A stretch of DNA of 64,000 bases, taken from NCBI RefSeq assembly GCF_001667035.1, contig NZ_LZIR01000081.1, positions 1 to 64,000 on the forward strand, read 5' to 3'. Of this stretch, positions 57,763-64,000 are shown piece by piece. Each line of letters opens with the position of its first letter. Position 1 is the stretch's first letter. The stretch is from Mycobacterium sp. 852002-51057_SCH5723018. GTDB lineage: Bacteria; Actinomycetota; Actinomycetes; Mycobacteriales; Mycobacteriaceae. The notes beneath the pieces are model-generated. The model was not told the origin of the DNA. It did not search any database and saw nothing but the letters and a program-made list of their open reading frames with translations. The position numbers were made by a program, and so were the translations under genes.

Positions 57763-59088
57763 TCAGCGTCGGCGGACCACGATGCGCCCGCCATCCTTGG
57801 GAATGAACGCGACGCCCCGCCCGTGCCAGCCCTCTCCGGGCCTATCCGTGGTCTCAATGGCGAAGTGCCGCAACACCGTTCGGAGCACGACGTCCATCTC
57901 CATATTGGCGAAGGCCGCTCCCACACACCGGCGGGTCCCACCACCGAATGGGATCCAGCTGAAGGTGGATGGCTTGCTGCCGATGTAGCGCTGGGGGTCG
58001 AAGCGCTCGGGATCCGGGAAAACGTTCGGATTGCCGTGTATCAGTCCGATGGCGACGATGATCGAATGCCCGCGGGGAATCACCCACTCGCCAAGCTGGA
58101 ACGCCTTCGGATAGACGCGGCGACCCGCGAGATCGATCACCGTCCTGGCCCGCTGCACCTCCAGGATCGTCGCCTGGCGCAGCTCGTTGCCGGCGCCGTC
58201 GGCCTCCTCGACAAGTGCGGTCAACAAATCGGGATGGCGGCTGATCCGCTCGAATGCCCAGCCCAGCGTGGACGCGGTGGTTTCGTGGCCGGCTGCCAGC
58301 AACGTGAGTAGCTCGTCACCAATGTCCTTGCGCGACATAGCCGAACCGTCTTCGTAGGTGCTGCGCAGCAGCAGCGCCAGCACGTCGGTCCGTTCGTCGA
58401 ACTGCGGATCCGCCCGTTCGGCGTCGATCAACCTGTCGACGACCACGTCGTATTGGCGCCGCCACCCGGCCAGCCGGCCCCACGGGGTCAACCGGCCATA
58501 TGTCCGTTCGGGTTTCGGCAGGGCGGCCATGCGCGAGCCCAGGGTGACCCACGGCGGGATGAGCCGGCGCAGCTCGTCGAGCTCCGCGCCCTCGGCCCCG
58601 AAGACCGCACGCAGGATGGCGTTGAGGGTGATCCGCATCATCGGCGGCACCGTCGCGAAAGGCCGGCCTTCCGGCCAGTCAGCGATTTCGCGCAGCGTCT
58701 CTTCCTCGATGATGCCCTCGTAGTTCTTCATGCTCTTGCCGTGGAACGGCGGCGCCAACAGCCGGCGCCGCCTGCGGTGGTCGTCGAAGTCGAGCGCGAA
58801 CACCGAGCCGGGCCCGAAAAACCTGCTCAGGTTGGGTTGGATGTTGCCAAGCTCCTCAGGGCTGGTGGTGAAGACCTGCTTGGCCAACTGCGGATCGGCG
58901 ACCACCACCGCCGGCCCGTAAACCGGGAGGTGCAACGTGAAGGCATTGCCGTAGCGGCGAGCCAACCGTTGCATCATCCGCCGTCGTGAGATCGCAAAAA
59001 CCAAGCCCTGAGCGAACTTTGGGAGCCGGCTCGCCGGAGGCAATCTGACGGCGGAAGCCGCCGGCGGGGCGGTGACTAGTTCGCTCAT
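57763..59088 (-). CDS. cyp138: cytochrome P450, CYP138-like
   Basis: The product has 441 residues, the length I recall for M. tuberculosis CYP138 (Rv0136). The heme motif is FGGGTRRCVGAAFANMEM (381-398) with Cys388; the I helix is LLAAGHETTASTLGW; ExxR is in the ALVEEADGAGNELRQATILEVQRARTV region (EVQR). Basic residues at the N-terminus (ISRRRMMQRLARRYG) precede the first beta sheet. The substrate of CYP138 is not established. It is divergent from a TetR gene across two identical operators. Confidence 0.9.
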   Translation of the reverse strand: MSELVTAPPAASAVRLPPASRLPKFAQGLVFAISRRRMMQRLARRYGNAFTLHLPVYGPAVVVADPQLAKQVFTTSPEELGNIQPNLSRFFGPGSVFALDFDDHRRRRRLLAPPFHGKSMKNYEGIIEEETLREIADWPEGRPFATVPPMMRITLNAILRAVFGAEGAELDELRRLIPPWVTLGSRMAALPKPERTYGRLTPWGRLAGWRRQYDVVVDRLIDAERADPQFDERTDVLALLLRSTYEDGSAMSRKDIGDELLTLLAAGHETTASTLGWAFERISRHPDLLTALVEEADGAGNELRQATILEVQRARTVIDLAGRRVYPKAFQLGEWVIPRGHSIIVAIGLIHGNPNVFPDPERFDPQRYIGSKPSTFSWIPFGGGTRRCVGAAFANMEMDVVLRTVLRHFAIETTDRPGEGWHGRGVAFIPKDGGRIVVRRR

Positions 59089-59126
59089 GGCGTTGCTGCT
59101 CCCTGTCTACCCCGGAACGGAGTGGT

Positions 59127-59142
59127 GGTACTGCGGTGTACC
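59127..59142. promoter_or_regulatory. GGTAC-N6-GTACC operator, site 1
   Basis: GGTAC-TGCGGT-GTACC. It is a perfect 5-bp inverted repeat with 6 bases between arms, 39 bp upstream of the P450 start. Confidence 0.8.
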
Positions 59143-59159
59143 AAACGCTTTCCGGATAC

Positions 59160-59175
59160 GGTACTCTGTGGTACC
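59160..59175. promoter_or_regulatory. GGTAC-N6-GTACC operator, site 2
   Basis: GGTAC-TCTGTG-GTACC. It is identical in arms and spacing to site 1 and is offset by 33 bp, about three helical turns, so two TetR dimers could bind the same face. It lies 44 bp upstream of the TetR GTG start. Confidence 0.8.
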
Positions 59176-59218
59176 AGACCTGACAAGGGTGCCGTGCTCA
59201 TCGAAAGGGGCGCCGGCC

Positions 59219-59836
59219 GTGACATCTGCGGTGACAGCGGCGGCTGACGAAGCGGTTCTCGGCGAGGTCGATCCGTTTCGGCTTCGGCTGCTCGACGGCT
59301 TGGCCACCTCGATCGGTGAGCGCGGCTACCGCGCCAGCACGGTCGCCGACATCGTCCGCCACGCCCGCACGTCCAAGCGCACCTTCTATGGCCAGTTCGC
59401 CAGCAAGGAAGAGTGCTTCCTGGAGCTGCTGCGGACCGACATCGAGCGGCTCGGCGAAAAGATTGCTGCCGCAGTCGATCCCGAAGCCGACTGGCACCGG
59501 CAGATCCGTCAGGCCGTCGAAGCCTACGTCGGGCATATCGAGTCCCGCCCGGCCATCACCTTGAGCTGGATTCGTGAACTTCCCTCGCTGGGTGGCGTCG
59601 AGCGTCCGGTCCGGCGCCGCGGGCAGCAATTGCTGTCCGACCTGCTGATCGGCCTCAGCGCCAGCCCGGGGTTCCGGCGCGCGGAGCTGCCGCCGCTCAC
59701 CGCGCCGCTGGCCGTGATCTTGCTGGGCGGCCTGCGCGAATTGACCGCCGTGGCGGTAGAGGACGGCCGGCCCGTCCGAGAAATCGTCGAACCGGCCGTG
59801 GACGCGTCGGTAGCCCTGCTCGGCCCTCGACACTAG
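59219..59836 (+). CDS. TetR-family regulator (Rv0135c-like)
   Basis: The product has 205 residues from GTG, with AAAGGGG upstream. An in-frame ATG 147 bp upstream would run through the operators and P450 start, so it is rejected. The helix-turn-helix is LLDGLATSIGERGYRASTVADIVRHARTSKRTFYGQFASKEECFLEL (in part). The C-terminal domain has SWIRELPSLGGVERPVRRRGQQLL. It should control itself and the divergent P450 through the two GGTAC-N6-GTACC sites. Confidence 0.92.
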   Translation: MTSAVTAAADEAVLGEVDPFRLRLLDGLATSIGERGYRASTVADIVRHARTSKRTFYGQFASKEECFLELLRTDIERLGEKIAAAVDPEADWHRQIRQAVEAYVGHIESRPAITLSWIRELPSLGGVERPVRRRGQQLLSDLLIGLSASPGFRRAELPPLTAPLAVILLGGLRELTAVAVEDGRPVREIVEPAVDASVALLGPRH

Positions 59837-59892
59837 GCATCGTCGCCCGGCTAGGCTCAATTGCCGACCCCAAAACCCAACGGAGGATTGCG

Positions 59893-60105
59893 ATGCGGCT
59901 ATCGACCCGAAACCAGCTCAGTGGAACGATCACCGAGGTCGACCTCGGCAGCGTGATGGCCATCGTCAGAGTGAAGCTGGACGGCGGCGATCAGATCGTC
60001 ACGGCGTCGGTCACCAAGGACGCGGCGCTCGAGCTCGGTCTCAAGGAGGGGCAGCCCGCGACGGTGTTCATCAAATCCACCGAAGTCACGATTGGCGTTG
60101 ATTAG
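59893..60105 (+). CDS. single-domain Mop/TOBE molybdate-binding protein (molbindin-like)
   Basis: The product has 70 residues with a GGAGG ribosome site. The whole protein is one Mop domain: MRLSTRNQLSGTITEVDLGS, VMAIVRVKLDGGDQIVTASVT, and LGLKEGQPATVFIKSTEVTIGVD. Molbindins bind molybdate or tungstate oxyanions in oligomers, for storage or homeostasis. It lies 56 bp after TetR and 6 bp before the alcohol dehydrogenase gene on the same strand. No molybdate transporter is nearby. Confidence 0.9.
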   Translation: MRLSTRNQLSGTITEVDLGSVMAIVRVKLDGGDQIVTASVTKDAALELGLKEGQPATVFIKSTEVTIGVD

Positions 60106-60111
60106 CCCGCC

Positions 60112-61155
60112 ATGGCGCTGACGATGCGCGCCGAGCGCTTCTACGCGGACACCAAAAGGGTTGCGCTGGAAGACGTCCCGATCCCACAGCCGGGACCCGG
60201 TGAAGTTCTGGTCAAGGTCGCCTTCTGCGGGATCTGCCACTCGGACCTCAGCCTGATCAACGGAACCTTCCCGGCCCAGAGGCCGGCGGTCACGCAGGGC
60301 CATGAAGCGTCGGGCACCATCGCAAAGCTGGGCCCGGACGTGACCGGCTGGGCCGAGGGCGACCGGGTCGTGGTTGCCGCCGGCCGGCCCTGCGGGCGGT
60401 GCGCCAACTGCCGCCGTGGCGATGTCGTGAACTGCCTGCGGATCCAATTGATGGCCTTCGCCTACGACGGCGCGTGGGCCGAATACACCCTGGCACAGGC
60501 CGCCGGACTGACCCGAGTCCCGGACAACGTTCCGCTGGAGCAGGCCGCGATCCTGGCCGACGCCGTGTCGACGCCGTTCGGAGCCGTCGTCCGGACGGGA
60601 AAGGTGGCAGTGGGGGAATCCGTTGGGGTGTGGGGCGTCGGCGGTGTCGGCACCCACATCGTCCAGCTCTCCCGACTGGTGGGCGCGGTACCGGTGATCG
60701 CGGTCGACATCAACCCGGCCGTCTTGGACCGAGCCCTCGCGGTCGGCGCGGATTATGCATTCAACTCCCGCGAGGACGGGTTCAAGGACAAGGTCGCCGA
60801 GATCACCGGCGGCCGGCTGCTCGACGTCGCCTTCGACGCCGTGGGCCTGAAGGCGACGTTCGAGCAGGCGCTCGATTGCCTGACCCCCGGGGGCCGGCTG
60901 GTGGGCGTCGGGATGAGCGCGGAGGCCCCGACCATCGGGCCCACTTCTCTGTTCGGGTTGACGCGCAAGCAGGTGCTCGGCCACCTCGGTTATCAAAACG
61001 TTGACATCGAGACCCTGGCGAAGCTGGTTTCGACTGGGCGCCTTGATCTTTCGCGTTCGGTCAGTGAGATCGTCCCGCTCGAAGACCTGCCGCTGGGCAT
61101 CGAGAAGCTCGAGCGCCAAGACGGCAACCCCGTCCGGATTCTGGTCAGGCCCTGA
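60112..61155 (+). CDS. zinc-dependent alcohol dehydrogenase
   Basis: The product has 347 residues. It has the catalytic zinc site FCGICHSDLSLINGTFP and GHEASGTI, the four-Cys structural zinc loop GRPCGRCANCRRGDVVNCLR, and the NAD motif VWGVGGVGTHIVQLSRLVGA. The full set of zinc ligands marks a true class-type alcohol dehydrogenase, unlike the 325-residue one at 11441. It oxidises alcohols or reduces aldehydes. It is likely co-transcribed with the Mop gene and overlaps the convergent ephF gene by 11 bp. Confidence 0.94.
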   Translation: MALTMRAERFYADTKRVALEDVPIPQPGPGEVLVKVAFCGICHSDLSLINGTFPAQRPAVTQGHEASGTIAKLGPDVTGWAEGDRVVVAAGRPCGRCANCRRGDVVNCLRIQLMAFAYDGAWAEYTLAQAAGLTRVPDNVPLEQAAILADAVSTPFGAVVRTGKVAVGESVGVWGVGGVGTHIVQLSRLVGAVPVIAVDINPAVLDRALAVGADYAFNSREDGFKDKVAEITGGRLLDVAFDAVGLKATFEQALDCLTPGGRLVGVGMSAEAPTIGPTSLFGLTRKQVLGHLGYQNVDIETLAKLVSTGRLDLSRSVSEIVPLEDLPLGIEKLERQDGNPVRILVRP

Positions 61156-62029
61156 GAAACGCCCTGAGTCGATCGAGCACCAGCTCGGGTCGCTGCTCGA
61201 CGATCCAGTGGCCGGCGCCGTCGACCAGCTCGAGCTCGAAATCGCTGATGCGGTCGCCATATCCGTCCAGCAGGTCCGGTGTGAGCACCGGGTCTTTCGT
61301 GCCACTCAGCCAGCGGACCGGCACCTCAACGCGGGCGTCGTTGTATTCGCCGCGCAGCCAGCGCACCAACTCCCTGGTGATAAACGTCCGGTACCACCGC
61401 GAGCCGGCGATCGCATGCCCGGGCTGGCGCATGCACTCGATGTAGAAGCGGACGTCGTCGTCGGGCACCAGGTATCCACCGCCGAGCCAGGACGCCAGCG
61501 ACCGGTAGAACCGGGCCTTGGGATCACCGATCACCCGCGGACCGATCACCGGCAGCAGTATCGGGATTTGGTACCAGAACCGCCACAGATTGCGCAGCAG
61601 CGACAGGTCGGGCTTTACCCAGGGCGCGACGGTGTTCATGCCGAAGAAGCCGGTCACCTTCTCGGGGTGGCGCAGCATCATGGTGAACGCGACCGGCCCG
61701 CCCCAGTCGTGGCCGGCGAGTTTGACCGTCGCGACGCCCAGCCGGTCCAGGACCGAGGCCAGATCGTCGGCCATGTCGTTTTTCAGGTAGCTGGAGCGGG
61801 GCGCCGAGCTCCAGCCCGCGCCACGCAGGTCGGGGCACAGCACCCGATACCCGTCTGCGGCCAGCGGGCCGATCAATTCGTGCCACTCCCACCAGTTCTG
61901 GGGAAAGCCGTGCACCAGCATCACAGCCGGGCCGTGCGCGGGGCCGGCGTCTGCGACGTGGATCGTTACGCCGTCACCCAGTTCCACGTACCTGTGTTCG
62001 ACGCCGTCCAGCGCGGGCATTGCGACCAT
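61145..62029 (-). CDS. ephF: epoxide hydrolase-like alpha/beta hydrolase, EphF type
   Basis: The product has 294 residues. It has the epoxide-hydrolase oxyanion motif HGFPQNWWEW (40-49) and nucleophile loop GHDWGG with Asp108, an acid in GTKDPVLTPDLL and the base in GAGHWIVEQ. It opens epoxides to diols. A cap helix region (RFYRSLASWLGGGYLV) is present. ATG at 62029 or 62020 could be used. The equivalent is Rv0134. A 27-bp gap separates it from the sulfotransferase gene on the same strand. Confidence 0.9.
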   Translation of the reverse strand: MVAMPALDGVEHRYVELGDGVTIHVADAGPAHGPAVMLVHGFPQNWWEWHELIGPLAADGYRVLCPDLRGAGWSSAPRSSYLKNDMADDLASVLDRLGVATVKLAGHDWGGPVAFTMMLRHPEKVTGFFGMNTVAPWVKPDLSLLRNLWRFWYQIPILLPVIGPRVIGDPKARFYRSLASWLGGGYLVPDDDVRFYIECMRQPGHAIAGSRWYRTFITRELVRWLRGEYNDARVEVPVRWLSGTKDPVLTPDLLDGYGDRISDFELELVDGAGHWIVEQRPELVLDRLRAFLRA

Positions 62030-62056
62030 GTGTTGAAAAGGTACTCGATGCCGCTC

Positions 62057-63298
62057 CTAGGCCAGGAACCGCTCGACGTAGGGCGCGAAGCGGTCGCGCA
62101 GGCCCTCCGTCGTCAGCCCGAACATCTCGGGCGACGTCTGGACGCTTCCCAGGCGGCCGCGCCGGTGGCCCGCCAGGTAGCCGGCGATCTCCGCGCGCGC
62201 CGGCTCGCTGAAGGGCTCGCCGGCCAGGCCGTACACCCGCTCGGCGACACCGAGTTCGTCTGCCATGAAGTCGTCGAAGCGTACGTCGATCGAGCGATCC
62301 GGACCGATGGTGTCGCGATCGCGGACGAGTGCCGTGAGCATCCGGTCCAGGCGGTCGATCCAGTAAGCCGCGATCTGTTCCACCGGCACGGGTGAGCGGT
62401 GCATCCGCGCGGAGTAGGTGATCATCGCGATCATCGACAACGCCACCGGCACCGGGTCGCGGTGGGTGAACACGACAATGCTGCCCGGGAAGACCCGATC
62501 CAACACCGGCACCTGCTCGAGGTGCTGGGGCGACTTGAGTAACCACCGCCGCCCACCGCGCAAAAACTGCAGCGCTTTCAGTTGCCGGGCAAGGTATCGG
62601 TAGTGGGGCGCCTGGTCGTGGGCGGCGTAGTGGTCGCGCCAATGCGGCACTTCGGCCAGCGTCTCGAAGAGCATCGTGGAGACGTCGTTGGCCAGCAGCT
62701 GGATTTCTTCGTGCACGTGATCGGTGGTCATCTCGTGCATCAGCGCGAAATGAGGCATCACTGTGTTGATCACCGCGACCGCCACGTCCATCCGCGCGCG
62801 CCGCGGATCCGGCTCCACCCCAACCTCATTCGGCAGCGGAAATGGTTCCACGCTTTCCCAGTACGGCATGGTGCGGAAGGTGGACGGCGCGGCCAGCAAG
62901 TTGTGCAAGTGGGTGGTCCCGGTGCGGGGCAGACCGGCGATCACGACCGGCGGTTCCAACTCGATGTCGTCGATTTCCGGATGACGGCTCAACAGATCGG
63001 TCAACAAAAGCCGGTTTTTGAGCAACTGCAGCAGCTGACCGTAGAAGTTGACCACCCCCGCCGCGTGCAGGCCCTCGATGTCACGCAGCGCGTCGAGGTA
63101 CACGTCGAGCCGTTCGCGGTAGTCGTCGGGACCAAAATCGTGAAGGCCGGTATCCGCGCTGGCCCGGACGTGCAGCGCGTCGGCATCCAGCGGACAGTCG
63201 GGTGCCATCGCGGCCATCATGTCGAGGATCTGCTGCGCCTCGGCGCTGAATCGGGGTTGGGCTAGGTCGTCGAGGATGACGACGCCGGTGTCGGTCAT
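62057..63298 (-). CDS. PAPS-dependent sulfotransferase-like protein
   Basis: The product has 413 residues. The 5'-phosphosulfate-binding loop is VVIAGLPRTGTTHLHNLLA (about residues 118-136), and the 3'-phosphate motif is VVFTHRDPVPVALSMI. Between them are WLLKSPQHLEQ and PHFALMHEMTTDHVHEE, typical of the large mycobacterial Sulfotransfer_3 family. It may transfer sulfate to a lipid or carbohydrate; substrates are unknown. It is divergent from the TetR gene with a 28-bp gap, so their promoters must overlap. Confidence 0.9.
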   Translation of the reverse strand: MTDTGVVILDDLAQPRFSAEAQQILDMMAAMAPDCPLDADALHVRASADTGLHDFGPDDYRERLDVYLDALRDIEGLHAAGVVNFYGQLLQLLKNRLLLTDLLSRHPEIDDIELEPPVVIAGLPRTGTTHLHNLLAAPSTFRTMPYWESVEPFPLPNEVGVEPDPRRARMDVAVAVINTVMPHFALMHEMTTDHVHEEIQLLANDVSTMLFETLAEVPHWRDHYAAHDQAPHYRYLARQLKALQFLRGGRRWLLKSPQHLEQVPVLDRVFPGSIVVFTHRDPVPVALSMIAMITYSARMHRSPVPVEQIAAYWIDRLDRMLTALVRDRDTIGPDRSIDVRFDDFMADELGVAERVYGLAGEPFSEPARAEIAGYLAGHRRGRLGSVQTSPEMFGLTTEGLRDRFAPYVERFLA

Positions 63299-63309
63299 AG
63301 GGACTTATG

Positions 63310-63327
63310 TTACTCTGAGTTTCGTAA
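63310..63327. promoter_or_regulatory. short TTAC-N10-GTAA dyad in the sulfotransferase/TetR gap
   Basis: TTAC at 63310-63313 and GTAA at 63324-63327 form a 4-bp inverted repeat that runs into the TetR ATG. The gap is only 28 bp, so an operator here would control both genes. The symmetry is too short to be certain. Confidence 0.3.
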
Positions 63328-63902
63328 TGGTTGTTGATTTTGGTCGACCCCGTGACCCGCGCATCGACGCCGCCGTGCTTCGCGCGACGGTCGAGCTTCT
63401 CGCCGAAACGGGTTACTCCGGGTTGTTGGTCTCCGCCATTGCCAAGCGGGCGGGCACCAGCAAGCCCGCCATCTACCGGCGGTGGCCCAGCAAGGCGCAC
63501 CTCGTGCACGAAGCGGTCTTCCCGATCGGCGCGGCGACCGCGGTCCCGGACACCGGGTCGCTGACCGAGGACCTGCGCGAGATGGTGCGCCGGACAATGG
63601 AATTCCTCTCGACACCGGCGGCCACGGCGGCACTGCCGGGGCTGGTCGGCGAGATGGCGGCGGATCCGACGTTGCATTCGGCGCTCCTGGAGCGGTTCGC
63701 CGGCGTCATCACCGGTGGCCTCGCGGAGCGCCTAGAGAAGGCCGCGGCACGCGGCGAGGTCCGGGCCGACGTCACCGCCGCGGAACTGGCAGAGGCGGTC
63801 GCCGGCCTGACCTTGGTCACGCTGCTCACGCGCCCCACCGACCTGGGCCAGGCCTGGGTTGATCGCACGACCACCTTGCTCCTGAAAGGAATCAGCGCAT
63901 GA
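63327..63902 (+). CDS. TetR-family regulator
   Basis: The product has 191 residues. The helix-turn-helix is VLRATVELLAETGYSGLLVSAIAKRAGTSKPAIYRRWPSKAHLVHEAV (in part), of the TetR_C_16 branch with the WPSK element. The C-terminal part ends TTTLLLKGISA. It is divergent from the sulfotransferase gene and overlaps the next gene by 4 bp (ATGA). Confidence 0.92.
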   Translation: MVVDFGRPRDPRIDAAVLRATVELLAETGYSGLLVSAIAKRAGTSKPAIYRRWPSKAHLVHEAVFPIGAATAVPDTGSLTEDLREMVRRTMEFLSTPAATAALPGLVGEMAADPTLHSALLERFAGVITGGLAERLEKAAARGEVRADVTAAELAEAVAGLTLVTLLTRPTDLGQAWVDRTTTLLLKGISA

Positions 63903-64000
63903 CGCACGAGGCGACCGCCGCTTGGCAACAGCTGCTCGCGACCGTCGGGGAGCTCGACCGGTCGTTCCTCGAGGGCCACCGTGCGGTCACCGACGACCGG
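63899..64000 (+). CDS. hypothetical protein, N-terminal fragment (cut by window edge)
   Basis: Only 34 codons are present. The ATG overlaps the TGA of the TetR gene. It begins MTHEATAAWQQLLATVGELD and continues RSFLEGHRAVTDDR. It may be the start of a DUF1214-type protein, based on a vague resemblance only. It is translationally coupled to the TetR gene. Confidence 0.6.
   Translation, partial: MTHEATAAWQQLLATVGELDRSFLEGHRAVTDDR

Noticed and set aside
59072..59218. An N-terminal extension of the TetR gene from an upstream ATG.
   Set aside because: It would translate across both GGTAC-N6-GTACC operators and into the divergent P450 start. The GTG at 59219 has a ribosome site and gives the family length.
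1..64000. Search for rRNA, tRNA, CRISPR arrays, transposases and prophage genes.
   Set aside because: None was recognised; all sizeable gaps are short and the genes are metabolic, regulatory or PE-type.

Overview
This window is high-GC DNA from a slow-growing mycobacterium. The evidence is an mce1-type YrbE/Mce/FadD5 locus, three PE proteins with PE-PPE hydrolase domains, and a gene order that follows the M. tuberculosis Rv0133-Rv0169 block read backwards. A nontuberculous species near the M. avium complex is the likeliest source; the species call is inference. Comparisons to Rv numbers are from memory of that genome, not from a search.

Region 1 (1-5785) is the start of the mce1 operon. On the minus strand lie fadD5, yrbE1A, yrbE1B and the first 73 codons of mce1A. 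The divergent FadR-type repressor gene mce1R follows, then a TB18.5-like SRPBCC protein and a hotdog thioesterase, with a cluster of short intergenic repeats.

Region 2 (about 5789-31360) has no counterpart that I recall in M. tuberculosis and looks like a catabolic island. A minus-strand array (14935 down to 7123) has nine genes spaced 3 bp or less or overlapping by 4 bp: two small unknowns, a P450, a zinc alcohol dehydrogenase, an HpcH/HpaI aldolase, a SnoaL-like protein, an SDR, a flavin monooxygenase with a Baeyer-Villiger fingerprint, and an HSL-type esterase. An iron alcohol dehydrogenase of the hydroxyacid-oxoacid transhydrogenase type follows. Further on are a CaiB/BaiF CoA-transferase, an acyl-CoA dehydrogenase, an LLM flavin enzyme, two TesB-like thioesterases, an SMP-30 lactonase, a TetR regulator, an FAD-linked oxidase, a nitroreductase, more dehydrogenases and a hydrolase. 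Four copies of a TGACA-N14-(T/C)GTAA element lie upstream of the nine-gene array, between the thioesterase and SRPBCC genes, before the lactonase, and 10 bp before the TetR gene. Together they suggest one regulon that hydroxylates and oxidises a substrate to a ketone, converts it to an ester or lactone, hydrolyses that, and passes the acid to CoA-linked degradation. The substrate is unknown. A LuxR remnant and a benzoylformate decarboxylase homologue (17093-20379) sit inside this region between 13-bp direct repeats.

Region 3 (31500-49800) returns to conserved mycobacterial order: a PE-PPE hydrolase, its TetR neighbour, a 41-residue protein, the pntAa-pntAb-pntB transhydrogenase, a SnoaL protein, fadE2 overlapping a PtpB-like phosphatase, two more PE-PPE hydrolases, a quinone oxidoreductase, an SDR, an aldehyde dehydrogenase, and three tandem SAM methyltransferases.

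Region 4 (49809-64000) holds a TetR-pirin pair facing a ClC channel across a perfect palindrome, dps, an AlkA-like glycosylase, small conserved proteins, a two-gene unit behind a KstR-type box (Rv0138/Rv0139-like), msrA, a cyp138-like P450 facing its TetR across two GGTAC-N6-GTACC sites, a Mop-domain protein, an alcohol dehydrogenase, ephF, a sulfotransferase, a TetR gene, and the start of one more gene. I saw no rRNA, tRNA, CRISPR array or intact insertion sequence, and no gene-free stretch longer than 300 bases.
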